A stretch of DNA of 64,000 nt from Halanaerobiaceae bacterium (GCA_003553485.1 PWEJ01000077.1:30824-94823); one strand, 5' to 3'; shown: positions 27,004 through 36,799, counted from the stretch's first letter. Notes: generated by a model not told the origin, from the letters alone. Numbers and translations are program-made.

Positions 27004-27363
27004 ATGTCTGAAGAAAGAACAAGAATTTTGAAAATGCTTGAAGAGGGCAAAATTTCTTCCCAGGAAGCAAATGAATTATTAGAATCACTGGATGGCTCCT
27101 CCAGACAAGAAAATAAGGCCACTAATCCTCGTTTTTTAAAAATTAGAGTGGTAGAAGAGGGAGAAGAAAAAGTTAATATATCTCTACCAATCATGCTGGT
27201 GAAATCTTTCATGAATTTTATTCCAGATGAAGCCCGTAACAAAATGGAAGATAAAAATATTAACCTTGAAGCTATAATCGATGGTATGCAGGCAGATAAT
27301 GGCAGCAGCACCCTGGTTGATATAGAAGAAGACGGTGAACATGTTGAGATAAAGATTGTATAA
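27004..27363 (+). CDS. SHOCT-like domain protein of unknown function
   Basis: A 119-residue protein. The first 30 residues (RILKMLEEGKISSQEANELL) match the SHOCT-like short helical domain and resemble the C-terminal helix pair of the DUF2089 protein just upstream. The rest (FLKIRVVEEGEEKVNISLPI) is like the N-terminal strand of YvlB/DUF4097-type proteins but stops short. It is 12 bases after the DUF2089 gene, with AGGAGG; the two should be one unit. No function known. Confidence 0.8.
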   Translation: MSEERTRILKMLEEGKISSQEANELLESLDGSSRQENKATNPRFLKIRVVEEGEEKVNISLPIMLVKSFMNFIPDEARNKMEDKNINLEAIIDGMQADNGSSTLVDIEEDGEHVEIKIV

Positions 27364-27456
27364 TTCCTTTAATAATATAATAAAAAGCAATTTCAAAATA
27401 ATTAAGCTATAATAAGCAATTAGTAGCATTTTTGCTTTAAAACCATCTCCTTCGCC

Positions 27457-27478
27457 ATCAGCCCCGCTCAGGGCTGAT
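27457..27478. repeat. GC-rich stem-loop of unknown role
   Basis: ATCAGCCC and GGGCTGAT form an 8-bp perfect stem around CGCTCA in the otherwise AT-rich gap between the SHOCT-like and XRE genes. No T-run follows on the plus strand. It may be a processed dispersed repeat, a weak terminator or a protein site. Confidence 0.5.
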
Positions 27479-27496
27479 TGAACCTTCATTTTAATC

Positions 27497-27525
27497 TTGT
27501 CAAAAATTTAAAATAGTAGTATAAT
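27497..27525 (+). promoter_or_regulatory. sigma-A promoter of the small XRE regulator
   Basis: TTGTCA and TATAAT are separated by 17 bases, about 60 bases before the gene. Confidence 0.7.
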
Positions 27526-27586
27526 TAAGTAATAATACTATTCGTTAAATCTTCTGGTTTTTTATCTTGGCGGAGGGGGGATACAG

Positions 27587-27775
27587 GTGAAAAACAAATT
27601 GCGGGAAATTAGAAAAGAGCAGAAAATTGCTGTTAAGGAATTAGCGCAAAAGACCGGAGTCACTCCCAGTATGATTTATCAGGTTGAAAGAGATGAAAAG
27701 GCCCCTTCATTGGAATTAGCTCAAAAAATTGCTAGGATATTAGAGAAAAGCACCGACGATATTTTTAATTCTTAG
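27587..27775 (+). CDS. small XRE-family helix-turn-helix regulator
   Basis: A 62-residue protein that is only a DNA-binding domain: KNKLREIRKEQKIAVKELA, then GVTPSMIYQVERDEKAPSLE as recognition helix and following turn. Starts at GTG after GGAGGGGGG. It is monocistronic, with its own promoter and terminator, so it may regulate itself; no target is visible. Confidence 0.88.
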   Translation: MKNKLREIRKEQKIAVKELAQKTGVTPSMIYQVERDEKAPSLELAQKIARILEKSTDDIFNS

Positions 27776-27865
27776 TTGAGATTTATTCAGGAACTTTAGA
27801 ATGAGCTTAAAATTTAAGCTAAAAAGACATAATTTTGCTCCTTTTTAAACAAAATATTTTTCTCT

Positions 27866-27894
27866 AAATCTGCAGTTAAACTGCAGATTTTTTT
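27866..27894 (+). terminator. terminator after the XRE gene
   Basis: Perfect 10-bp arms AAATCTGCAG and CTGCAGATTT with loop TTAAA, followed by a T-run. Confidence 0.85.
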
Positions 27895-27963
27895 CATTTG
27901 CCCTGTTTAAGAGGATTTTAACAGTTTATCTTGAAATAATAAATGATAGGAGGTAATTAAAAG

Positions 27964-29145
27964 ATGTCTATAAATAGAGCTGTTATAATTGTATTAGACA
28001 GCGTGGGAATAGGAGAACTGCCCGATGCAAAAGAATATGGTGATCAGGGAGCTGATACTTTAGGTAACCTGGCTGAAGCTGTCGGCGGTCTTAACTTGCC
28101 TCATTTAGAAGAGATGGGCTTAGGCAGGATAAAACCCCTTGCTGGTTTAAACTCTGACCTTAAAGCTCAGGGAATTTATGGGAAGATGGCTGAAGCTTCT
28201 GTTGGCAAAGATACTACCACCGGTCACTGGGAGTTAGCGGGTTTGATTTCCCGTCGTCCTTTCCCCACTTATCCTGAAGGATTTCCAGAAGAAATAATAA
28301 CGGAGTTTGAAAAGCAAACAGGTTATCAAGCTTTAGGCAATAAACCTGCTTCGGGAACTGTAATTATTGAGGAGCTGATTGAAGAGCACCTGAAAACAGG
28401 TAATCCCATCGTTTATACTTCGGCGGATAGTGTTTTTCAAGTCGCTGCTCATGAAGAGATTATCTCTGTAAAGGAATTATATAAGATCTGTGAGATTGCC
28501 CGGGATATTTTAACTGGAGAACATGGTGTAGCCCGGGTGATTGCTCGCCCCTTTATAGGAGAACCTGGCAGTTTAGAACGCACCGAGCGCCGGAAAGATT
28601 TCTCTCTCTCCCCCCCTAAAAGAACTTTGTTAAATATTTTAGAGGAGGCCGGTAAAGATGTTCTGGCTGTGGGTAAAATAAACGATATTTTTACGGATAG
28701 TGGTATTACAGATTATGTCCATGTCATCGATAATATGAAATGTGTCGATGCTACTTTAGATTATCTTCAGCAGGACAATGAAGGCCTTATTTTTACCAAT
28801 CTGGTGGAATATGATATGGTTTATGGCCATCGGCGAGATGTTGAGGGATATTATCAAGCTCTCAAGGATTTTGACGATAGATTGCCAGAAATACTTGCTA
28901 ATTTAAAAGCAGATGATATGTTGATAATAACCGCCGATCATGGTTGTGATCCAACTTTTAAAGGGACTGATCACACCAGAGAATATGTTCCTCTTTTAAT
29001 AACAGGTGAAAACATCAGAGAAGATTATGAGTTAGGGGCCAGAGATACCTTTGCTGATTTAGCAGCCACCATTGCTGATATATTGCAGGTAGAAGATACA
29101 GTTGATGGAGAGTCCTTCAAAAAAGAAATAATCAATCTAAAGTGA
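27964..29145 (+). CDS. deoB: phosphopentomutase
   Basis: A 393-residue alkaline-phosphatase-superfamily mutase that interconverts (deoxy)ribose 1- and 5-phosphate. [13 protein letters not shown] contains the metal-binding Asp, [13 protein letters not shown] the phosphorylated threonine, and [19 protein letters not shown] the second metal site. It is the first gene of a nucleoside-salvage operon and supplies pentose 5-phosphate from the two phosphorylases that follow. GATAGGAGG precedes the ATG. Confidence 0.96.
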   Translation: MSINRAVIIVLDSVGIGELPDAKEYGDQGADTLGNLAEAVGGLNLPHLEEMGLGRIKPLAGLNSDLKAQGIYGKMAEASVGKDTTTGHWELAGLISRRPFPTYPEGFPEEIITEFEKQTGYQALGNKPASGTVIIEELIEEHLKTGNPIVYTSADSVFQVAAHEEIISVKELYKICEIARDILTGEHGVARVIARPFIGEPGSLERTERRKDFSLSPPKRTLLNILEEAGKDVLAVGKINDIFTDSGITDYVHVIDNMKCVDATLDYLQQDNEGLIFTNLVEYDMVYGHRRDVEGYYQALKDFDDRLPEILANLKADDMLIITADHGCDPTFKGTDHTREYVPLLITGENIREDYELGARDTFADLAATIADILQVEDTVDGESFKKEIINLK

Positions 29146-29209
29146 TAAAAATAAAACTAATTTATCTTCAATAAGATTTTCTGCAAAAATACAACTTGAG
29201 GTGATACCA

Positions 29210-30031
29210 ATGATGGAAAAAATTAACCAGGCAGCAGATTATATTACTGATAATATTGCTATTAAACCAAATTTAGGACTGATATTAGGCTCAGGATTAG
29301 GAGTTATGGCAGAAGAAATCACCAGCCCCACTATAATTAGTTATGAGGATATACCCAATTTTCCAGTTTCTACTGTAGAAGGCCATGCCGGGCAGCTGGT
29401 GGTAGGAGAATTAGCTGGCCAAAAAGTGGTTGCCATGCAGGGGCGTTTCCATTATTATGAAGGTTATTCCATGCAGGAGATCGCTTTACCGGTGAGGGTG
29501 ATGAAAATGATCGGCTGTCAGGGATTAATTGTCACCAATGCCGCAGGAGGGGTAAATGAAAATTTTGCCCCCGGTGATTTTATGGCCATTACTGATCATA
29601 TAAATTTAACAGGTGATAATCCGCTGATAGGAGCAAATTTATCAGAGCTAGGTCCTCGTTTTCCTGATATGTCAGCTGCCTATGATCCCACCTGGAGGGA
29701 TATAGCTGATGATGTGGCAGCAGATCTTGGAGTTAAATTGCGTCGGGGAGTCTATGCTGGTTTAGCCGGACCTAGCTATGAGACACCGGCAGAAATTAAA
29801 ATGCTGGCCAGGTTGGGTGCTGATGCTGTGGGAATGTCAACGGTACCGGAAGTTATCACAGCCAATCACATGGGCTTGAGAGTTTTAGGTATTTCCTGCA
29901 TTACCAATATGGCCGCAGGAATTCTACCTCAACCATTAAATCACGAAGAAGTGGTGGAAATTGCCGAAAAGGTTAGGCCTCAATTCAAAAAACTTGTTAG
30001 CACCCTATTAACGGAGCTGAATATCCAATGA
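29210..30031 (+). CDS. punA: purine-nucleoside phosphorylase
   Basis: A 273-residue trimeric-type (PNP-I) phosphorylase that splits inosine/guanosine and deoxy forms with phosphate. LILGSGLG, the FPVSTVEGHAGQLV loop, GRFHYYEGY, VTNAAGGVN and the SYETPAEI motif are all present. The ATG at 29210 lies six bases after GAGGTG; the GTG at 29201 is part of that site. Its stop overlaps the start of pdp (ATGA), so translation is coupled. Confidence 0.95.
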   Translation: MMEKINQAADYITDNIAIKPNLGLILGSGLGVMAEEITSPTIISYEDIPNFPVSTVEGHAGQLVVGELAGQKVVAMQGRFHYYEGYSMQEIALPVRVMKMIGCQGLIVTNAAGGVNENFAPGDFMAITDHINLTGDNPLIGANLSELGPRFPDMSAAYDPTWRDIADDVAADLGVKLRRGVYAGLAGPSYETPAEIKMLARLGADAVGMSTVPEVITANHMGLRVLGISCITNMAAGILPQPLNHEEVVEIAEKVRPQFKKLVSTLLTELNIQ

Positions 30032-31338
30032 GAATGTATGATTTAATATATAAAAAGCGTCAGGGAGAAGAATTAACACCAGACGAAATATCATATATAA
30101 TCCAGGGTTATGTCAGGGGAGATATTCCTGATTATCAGATTGCAGCCTGGGCCATGGCTGTATATTTTCAAGGAATGAAAGCTGCTGAAACGGCTCATCT
30201 AACTAAAGAAGTAGCTCACTCCGGTGATACGGTTGATCTTTCTGCTATACCAGGAATAAAAGTTGATAAACACAGCACAGGTGGGGTAGGAGATAAGACA
30301 ACCTTGATCTTAGCCCCATTGGTAGCAGCTGCAGGAGTACCAGTTCCTAAAATGTCAGGCCGGGGCTTAGGTCATACTGGCGGCACCATCGATAAACTGG
30401 AATCAATCCCTGGTTTTCAAACTGAACTCAGTCGCTCTCAGTTTCTACAACAGGTTAAGAAAATTGGAGCAGCGATAATTGGGCAATCAGGTAACCTGAC
30501 CCCTGCTGATAAAAAGCTTTATGCTCTGCGTGATGTTACCGCTACTGTTGATTCTATTCCTTTGATTGCCAGCAGTATTATGGGCAAAAAAATTGCCGGT
30601 GGCGCTGATGCTATAGTCTTAGATGTGAAAACCGGCAGTGGTGCATTTTTGCCAGAAATTGCAGAAGCTAAAAAGCTAGCCCAATTGATGGTCGATATCG
30701 GCCTGGAATTAGAGCGAAAAACGATAGCTCTTCTTACAGATATGAGTCAGCCTTTAGGATATAATGTCGGCAATGCTTTAGAGATGAAGGAGGCCATTGC
30801 TACTTTGAAAAATAAAGGGCCTCAAGATCTGACTAAAATTTGCCTGCGCCTGGGTGCTGCCATGTTAACTGCCGCTGATTATTCTAATAATATGGCTGAA
30901 GCCGAAGAGAAACTACTAACCCTTTTAGAATCTGGCCAGGCCCTGAATAAATTACAGGAGATTATTAGCGCTCAAAAAGGTAACCCCGAGGTTATTGATA
31001 AAATAGAACTTTTCCCTGAAGCCCGGGAAATAAAGGAGGTTACTGCTACTAAGTCCGGTTATATCAGTGAGTTAGATGCTAAAGAAATAGGACTGGTGGC
31101 TATGCTGCTTGGTGCTGGCCGTGAGAAAAAGGGTGACAATATTGACCCGGCAGCTGGTGTTGAACTAAAGGCTAAAAGGGGAGATAAAGTTGCCCGGGGT
31201 GATGTTTTAGCATATCTTCATACTAGCAGTAAATTTAAAGAACGGTTACCTGAAGCTGAAAAGAGGATTAAAAAGGCTATTGAGTTAAGCTCCGAGCCGG
31301 TCCAACCTCGAGATTTAATTATAGAGATTATTGATTAA
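30028..31338 (+). CDS. pdp: pyrimidine-nucleoside phosphorylase
   Basis: A 436-residue thymidine/pyrimidine phosphorylase. IPGIKVDKHSTGGVGDKT is the family's phosphate-binding signature, KMSGRGLGHTGGTIDKLE and SSIMGKKIAGGADAIVLD continue the core, and the C-terminal domain is present. It shares an ATGA overlap with punA. Together with deoB the products enter pentose phosphate metabolism. Confidence 0.95.
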   Translation: MRMYDLIYKKRQGEELTPDEISYIIQGYVRGDIPDYQIAAWAMAVYFQGMKAAETAHLTKEVAHSGDTVDLSAIPGIKVDKHSTGGVGDKTTLILAPLVAAAGVPVPKMSGRGLGHTGGTIDKLESIPGFQTELSRSQFLQQVKKIGAAIIGQSGNLTPADKKLYALRDVTATVDSIPLIASSIMGKKIAGGADAIVLDVKTGSGAFLPEIAEAKKLAQLMVDIGLELERKTIALLTDMSQPLGYNVGNALEMKEAIATLKNKGPQDLTKICLRLGAAMLTAADYSNNMAEAEEKLLTLLESGQALNKLQEIISAQKGNPEVIDKIELFPEAREIKEVTATKSGYISELDAKEIGLVAMLLGAGREKKGDNIDPAAGVELKAKRGDKVARGDVLAYLHTSSKFKERLPEAEKRIKKAIELSSEPVQPRDLIIEIID

Positions 31339-31359
31339 AAGTGGATAGGAGTGGAATTA

Positions 31360-32691
31360 ATGACTGTTTTTAATCAGGAGCGTTTACCTATTGAGATTTT
31401 TCAATTGGATACAACTCGAATGGTAGACGGCTGGTATTCAGATGTCTATTTTCGTAATATCTCTAAGATTTTAAAGGCTTTATCAGAAGAGGGATATACC
31501 TTTAAAGACGAGGATATCGGCAATATTGAAGTGGAGATGCAGATATTTCCCCGACGACAACCCTTTTGTATCGTCGGAGGAGTTGATGAAGCTTTAGCAA
31601 TCTTAAAGTCCTGTGCTGGTTATAAAGATAAAACGGGAAATTTTATCAATACCTTTTCCGAACTGGAAGTAGAAGCTGTGCATGATGGGGTGAAGGCTTA
31701 TTATCATGGTGATCCTAATAGAGTAGATCCGGTGATTAAAATCAGGGGGCGTTACCGAGATTTTGCTATTCTGGAAACGCCAATTGTTGGCTCACTGACA
31801 GAAGCCTCCCGCATTGCTACCAATGTATATGAAGTAGAGGAAGCAGCCAATGGTAAAGATATTTTATTCTTCCCGGCTCGTTTTGCTCACTACAAACAGC
31901 AGGCCCTTCATGGCTATGCCTACTCCCTTGGAGTTAAAGCATATAACGAAGATTATGAAGCTAAAAGCAAAAGATATATATCTACAGATGAGCAGGGCAC
32001 CTGGTGGGGTGGTAGAGGAGCTGGTACTGTAAGCCACTCTTATATTGCCTGTTTTTTAGGCAATACAGTAGAAGCTATGCTGCAATTCTGCCGTCAGATG
32101 CCGGCAAAAATCAGCCGCATTGCTCTGGTGGATTTCGATAACGACTGTGTGGGAACCTCTCTTAAAGTATTAAAGGCGATGTATGATAAATATATAGAAT
32201 TGCAAAAAGCAGGTAAAGCAAAGGAAGCAACCAAGTACAGACTCTTTGGGGTTCGACCTGATACCTCCTCCAGTCTTAGGGACATTAGCGTTGAACCCTT
32301 GGGCAATAAAGAACTTGATAATGGAGTTAATGCTCGCCTGGTTTTCAAATTAAGAGAAGCTTTAGATAATGCTTATAAGGATTGGAATATTGCAGATCCT
32401 CGCGAAGAGGAGAGAGCAAGAGAGTATTGCCAGCAGGTAAAAATAATTGCCACCGGGGGATTTAAGCCGGACAAAATTAGGGCCTTTGAAGAAAGTCAGG
32501 TGCCCGTAGATGTTTATGGAGTGGGAAGCTGGTTATTATCAAATAGCTCAAAGGAAGGCACCAAAAACGATTTTACCGCTGATGTTGTTAGAGTTAAGGT
32601 AGATGGCGAATGGATAACAATGGCCAAAGAAGGACGACGTCCCTGTAAAAATGACAAATTACAGCCTGTATCATCAGAGGATATAAAATAA
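31360..32691 (+). CDS. nicotinate phosphoribosyltransferase family protein
   Basis: About 443 residues. It has the GAGTVSHSYIACFLG histidine region, DFDNDCVGTSL and GVRPDTSSSLRD, which correspond to phosphoribosyl-diphosphate and nicotinate binding in this family, with YGVGSWLL near the C-terminus. It would salvage nicotinate to nicotinate mononucleotide. The ATG at 31360 was preferred because TAGGAGTGG precedes it. It sits at the end of deoB-punA-pdp, which suggests shared control of base and pyridine salvage. Exact substrate is not certain. Confidence 0.85.
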   Translation: MTVFNQERLPIEIFQLDTTRMVDGWYSDVYFRNISKILKALSEEGYTFKDEDIGNIEVEMQIFPRRQPFCIVGGVDEALAILKSCAGYKDKTGNFINTFSELEVEAVHDGVKAYYHGDPNRVDPVIKIRGRYRDFAILETPIVGSLTEASRIATNVYEVEEAANGKDILFFPARFAHYKQQALHGYAYSLGVKAYNEDYEAKSKRYISTDEQGTWWGGRGAGTVSHSYIACFLGNTVEAMLQFCRQMPAKISRIALVDFDNDCVGTSLKVLKAMYDKYIELQKAGKAKEATKYRLFGVRPDTSSSLRDISVEPLGNKELDNGVNARLVFKLREALDNAYKDWNIADPREEERAREYCQQVKIIATGGFKPDKIRAFEESQVPVDVYGVGSWLLSNSSKEGTKNDFTADVVRVKVDGEWITMAKEGRRPCKNDKLQPVSSEDIK

Positions 32692-32729
32692 CAATTATCA
32701 GACAGAGCTTCCCCGGGAAGGAGATCTTT

Positions 32730-35336
32730 ATGGAAATTATTGTTTCTCATGATTTGACAGATTTAGATGGCCTGGCGGCTATGATTGCAGCTCAAAAAAT
32801 TTATCCTGAGGCTCAGCCAGTTTTTGTAGGTCGGCAGCAACAGATGGTAAGAGATTTTATGGCTCTTCATAGAGATGAAATTAAAGTGGAGAAGTATAAA
32901 AATATTGATCCGCAAAAAGTAACCAAATTAATAATAGTTGATACTAACTCCCGGGAGAGATTGGCTGATCTGGCCAAGGAGATTAATTTGCAAGAGGTTG
33001 AAGTTATTTTATATGATCATCACAGTCATGATCGTATAAATTGGGTTGATCTGGATTTTAGCAAAAACCTTGGTTCAGCCACCACTATTCTGGTCCAGGA
33101 GATTATAGTTAGGGAGATAGCTATAAGCTCCATTGAAGCGACGCTTTTTGCCTTAGGCATCTATGCCGATACCGGTAACTTCACCCATTTGACTACCTGT
33201 GCTGAAGACTTTGCCGCCGCTTCTTATTTGTTAGAGCAGGGGGCTAATATTAAAATAATCAATCAATTTCTGGAACAGAGACTTAATGAAGAGCAAAATA
33301 AAGCCTTTGAAAGTCTAATACCTTCCCGTGAGGATATTAAGATCAATGGTCAGGAAATAACTATTTTTTCAGCTGCCCTAGAAGATTATGTTTTAGGTTT
33401 AAATAAAGTCATTGTAAGATTAAAGGAATTGTATAATTTAAAAACTGTTTTTCTGCTGGTGGAGATGAATGGTTCCACTTTGATAATTGGACGCAGCAAC
33501 TCTGAATCTATTAATATTGGTGCTATCTGTGAGAAATTGCAGGGAGGGGGTCATGCTGGAGCTGGCTCAGCCCAGCTGGATTGCTCTCTTCCTGAGACGC
33601 GCAAGGCTTTACTGGGGATATTATCTCAAGAGGTACAACCCGGGGTTACCGTTAAAGATATCATGTCTTCACCAGTTAGGACTGTCACCCCTGAGACCAC
33701 CATGGAAGAAGCTGAAAAAATAATGGATATTTATGGCCACAATGGTTTGGTGGTTGTCGAAGAGGATGAAATTAAGGGGGTCTTTTCCCGCCGGGATCTT
33801 GATAAAATCAAGGGCCATGATTTAATGAATGCTCCGGTTAAAGCTTATATGACTCGAGAAGTAATAACTATCGATTCAGAGTCTTCAATACAGGAAGCCC
33901 AGGAGAAGATGGTGAATAATAATATTGGCAGATTGCCAATTATAAAAGACGGTAAAATGATTGGTATCGTCACTAGAACCGATGTGCTTTCCTCCTATCA
34001 TGAAGGAAAAACACCAGAATTTTTTCAAAACCGTTATGGCAGCAGCATGGTGAAAATTAATAACCAGACCATAGATGTTAAAGAAAAAATAAAATATTTT
34101 TCTGGCCGGGTAAGAAAGATTTTAGAGACGGCCTGTCGCATTTCTCGGGAACTCAATATCAGGACCTATTTAGTTGGAGGGATGGTCAGGGACTTATTGC
34201 TGGGGCGGCAGAATAGAGACCTAGATCTGGTGGTAGAGGGTACTACTAAAACTTTTTTAACCAGATTAGCTGAAGAGTTAGGCCGGTCCTTTCAATATAA
34301 TAAAAGATTTCAGACAGGCTCAATCTCCTTGGGCTCGGGATATTCCCTTGATGTTGCTCGTACCCGCAGTGAATATTATCCTGGACCGGGTTCTTTGCCT
34401 GAAGTTGAATCTGCCGGGATTTTAGAGGATCTTTTTCGCCGAGATTTTACCATTAATGCTTTAGCTCTGGCCGTTTATCCCGAGGAATATGGTTTTCTCC
34501 ATGATTATTTTGATGGGCGCCAGGACTTAGAGAAAGGGCTTATCCGGGTTTTACATCGCTTTAGCTTTTTAGACGATCCCACTCGCATTATCAGGGGAGT
34601 CCGCCAGGCTCTAGCCTTAAATTTTCAAATTGAAAGAGAGACAGAATCCCTCATGAGTGAAGCACTTCGGCGGGGTGATTTTAGTAAGCTTTCTCTGAAC
34701 AGGGTTTATCGAGAGCTTGCTATTTTATTAAAAAAGCATCATGATAATCCTCGCCTGGCAGAACTTTTATATAAGCTGCCTGTCTTTAAATTATTAAACT
34801 ATAATTTTGAATTTACCGCCCAATGCCAGCGAGAATGGCATAAACTGGAAGAGAGCCTTGATTATTTAGCCGCTAGAGATTATAATGTAAAGGAATGGGA
34901 AGTTAAACTCCTCTGGATTTTACGGGACCTCCCGGAAAAAATCTTAAAAAAATTAAATATCTCAGCAGAGGAAGAGGAACTAAAGAAATATGCCTGTTGT
35001 GCCCGGGACCATTACCAGGAATTAGAAGAGATAAGGGATCCTTTGAGTATAGTCAATTATCTTGACCGCCTTCCTCCTGAAAAGCTAGCTCTTTTATATC
35101 ATGCTGCCATGCTGGCAGAAAATACCGAAACAATAGACTCCTATTTTTCTGATTTAAGAGATATTGATATTTCTATTGATGGCAATGATCTGATTGATTT
35201 AGGGCTCAAGCCCGGGCCAGAAATACAGCAGGTTTTGGATCAGGTGCGGAGAGCTAAATTCAATAATCGAGTAAAAGATAGAGAAGAAGAATTAAAGTTA
35301 GCTAAAAATTTAATAGCTAGCAAAACGCAATCATAA
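32730..35336 (+). CDS. DHH phosphoesterase - CBS pair - tRNA nucleotidyltransferase fusion
   Basis: An 868-residue three-part protein. Residues 1-300 form a DHH/DHHA1 domain (LYDHHSHD, and GGGHAGAGSAQ). Two CBS domains follow (about 305-425: VKDIMSSPVRTV and VKAYMTREVITI). From about 475 there is a class II nucleotidyltransferase: YLVGGMVRDLLLG, RDLDLVVEG, RRDFTINALAL and DDPTRIIRG. This architecture is known from Clostridia and deltaproteobacteria as a CCA- or A-adding enzyme fused to a nanoRNase-like DHH domain. Whether it adds CC, A or CCA cannot be decided here. Confidence 0.9.
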   Translation: MEIIVSHDLTDLDGLAAMIAAQKIYPEAQPVFVGRQQQMVRDFMALHRDEIKVEKYKNIDPQKVTKLIIVDTNSRERLADLAKEINLQEVEVILYDHHSHDRINWVDLDFSKNLGSATTILVQEIIVREIAISSIEATLFALGIYADTGNFTHLTTCAEDFAAASYLLEQGANIKIINQFLEQRLNEEQNKAFESLIPSREDIKINGQEITIFSAALEDYVLGLNKVIVRLKELYNLKTVFLLVEMNGSTLIIGRSNSESINIGAICEKLQGGGHAGAGSAQLDCSLPETRKALLGILSQEVQPGVTVKDIMSSPVRTVTPETTMEEAEKIMDIYGHNGLVVVEEDEIKGVFSRRDLDKIKGHDLMNAPVKAYMTREVITIDSESSIQEAQEKMVNNNIGRLPIIKDGKMIGIVTRTDVLSSYHEGKTPEFFQNRYGSSMVKINNQTIDVKEKIKYFSGRVRKILETACRISRELNIRTYLVGGMVRDLLLGRQNRDLDLVVEGTTKTFLTRLAEELGRSFQYNKRFQTGSISLGSGYSLDVARTRSEYYPGPGSLPEVESAGILEDLFRRDFTINALALAVYPEEYGFLHDYFDGRQDLEKGLIRVLHRFSFLDDPTRIIRGVRQALALNFQIERETESLMSEALRRGDFSKLSLNRVYRELAILLKKHHDNPRLAELLYKLPVFKLLNYNFEFTAQCQREWHKLEESLDYLAARDYNVKEWEVKLLWILRDLPEKILKKLNISAEEEELKKYACCARDHYQELEEIRDPLSIVNYLDRLPPEKLALLYHAAMLAENTETIDSYFSDLRDIDISIDGNDLIDLGLKPGPEIQQVLDQVRRAKFNNRVKDREEELKLAKNLIASKTQS

Positions 35337-35367
35337 TATATTTTTTTAATAATTGGAGGTAATTTTT

Positions 35368-36018
35368 GTGGGCAATATGGCTTTAGAATTGATTTTAATC
35401 TTACCGATTGGTTTACTGGCTATATCTATGCATGAATATAGCCATGGCTTGGCCTCTCATACCATGGGAGACCCCACCCCGGAAATGAATGGCCGTCTAA
35501 CTATTAATCCCATAGCTCACCTTGATCCTGTGGGTTTAATAGTACTATTATTAACACGTCGTATAGGTTGGGCTAAACCGGTACCGATCAATCCGCGCTA
35601 TTATTCTAATCCGCGCCGTGATATCAGGATTGTGAGCTTTGCCGGTCCAGCTTCCAATTTGATAATGGCTATATTTTTTGCTCTTTTACTAAATATTCTA
35701 CCTGTGATCACAGGTCAGCCCCTGCAGTATTTAATGTATGGCTTTGGTGGTAATACTATCACTTTGATTTTTCAACTTCTCTTTATAGCAGTGCAGATAA
35801 ATATAGTTCTGGCAGTCTTTAATCTTCTTCCTGTTCCACCTTTAGATGGCTCTAAAATACTGCAGAGCTTTTTGCCTTCCTCCTTTGATAAATATTTTTA
35901 TCAATTAGAGGGGCCGATAGGGATGATTATTATAATCGCCTTAATATATACCGGAATACTCTGGGCTATTATTGGTCCAGTAATTGATTTTGTCATGAAC
36001 CTGTTATTATTCTTTTAG
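35368..36018 (+). CDS. M50 (site-2) membrane metalloprotease-like protein
   Basis: A 216-residue multi-pass membrane protein. The zinc motif is H22-E-Y-S-H26 (SMHEYSHGLA) in the first helix, with the third ligand region NLLPVPPLDGSKIL near residue 150. Four to five hydrophobic segments are visible. It belongs to the short YwhC-like group of site-2 proteases. The GTG at 35368 lies seven bases after GGAGGT. It is followed by scpA, a placement common in Firmicutes. Confidence 0.9.
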   Translation: MGNMALELILILPIGLLAISMHEYSHGLASHTMGDPTPEMNGRLTINPIAHLDPVGLIVLLLTRRIGWAKPVPINPRYYSNPRRDIRIVSFAGPASNLIMAIFFALLLNILPVITGQPLQYLMYGFGGNTITLIFQLLFIAVQINIVLAVFNLLPVPPLDGSKILQSFLPSSFDKYFYQLEGPIGMIIIIALIYTGILWAIIGPVIDFVMNLLLFF

Positions 36019-36040
36019 GAGAGCCGCAGGAGGTGGTTTT

Positions 36041-36799
36041 TTGACCTACCAACTGGAAATAGGCAGCTTTACCGGTCCTTTAGACCTTCTCTATAAATTA
36101 ATAAAAGAAAAAGAGATTGAAATAACCGAAATATCTCTTGCCCGGGTCGCCAATCAATATTTGAGTTATTTGCGGCAGCTGGAGCAGTTTAACCTTGATT
36201 TAGCCAGTGAGTTTACCGTTATTGGAGCTGAGCTAATTGAAATAAAGGCCCGCAAGTTGCTACCAGCCTATAATAATGAGGAAGAAGAGGAAGAAGAGAC
36301 CGACCTTATTGCCAGATTAAAGGAACACCGGCTGATTAAAGAGCTGGCTGCCTCTCTGGCGGAAATGGAGACAGAGGCTGCTAGTTTCTTTTATCCCGCT
36401 AGAGGTGAAGAATATTTAGAGGAAAATTATATATTAGAGATTGAGGAAGATATAGATAAAATATACCAGCTTTATTCTCAGGCCATGGATGCCTATGAGA
36501 TAAGACTGGCAAGGGAGAAGGAAAAAGAAAAACTTTTACAGATGGCGGAACAGACAATAACTTTACAGGAAAAAATTGAAGAGATATTAACGGTTTTAAC
36601 TACCTGTCAGGCCGGGAGCAAGCTGGCCTTTGAAGAGTTTCTTTCTCGCCAGCAGGATCGCCTGGAGGTAGTAATCACTTTTTTATCCTTATTGGAATTG
36701 ACGCGCTTGAAAAAAATAAAGCTCAGACAACAGCAAAAATTTGGCCGGATCATGGTAACTCCTTATAATTTAGAGGAGGGGGATTCTGTTAATGCCTGA
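36041..36799 (+). CDS. scpA: segregation and condensation protein A
   Basis: A 252-residue kleisin of the SMC-ScpAB condensin. The N-terminal FTGPLDLLYKLIKEKEIEI is the hallmark, with a winged-helix C-terminus (AFEEFLSRQQDRLEVVITFL). TTG start behind GGAGGTGG. It overlaps scpB by eight bases. smc is 1.3 kb downstream, so all three condensin subunits sit in one region. Confidence 0.95.
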   Translation: MTYQLEIGSFTGPLDLLYKLIKEKEIEITEISLARVANQYLSYLRQLEQFNLDLASEFTVIGAELIEIKARKLLPAYNNEEEEEEETDLIARLKEHRLIKELAASLAEMETEAASFFYPARGEEYLEENYILEIEEDIDKIYQLYSQAMDAYEIRLAREKEKEKLLQMAEQTITLQEKIEEILTVLTTCQAGSKLAFEEFLSRQQDRLEVVITFLSLLELTRLKKIKLRQQQKFGRIMVTPYNLEEGDSVNA

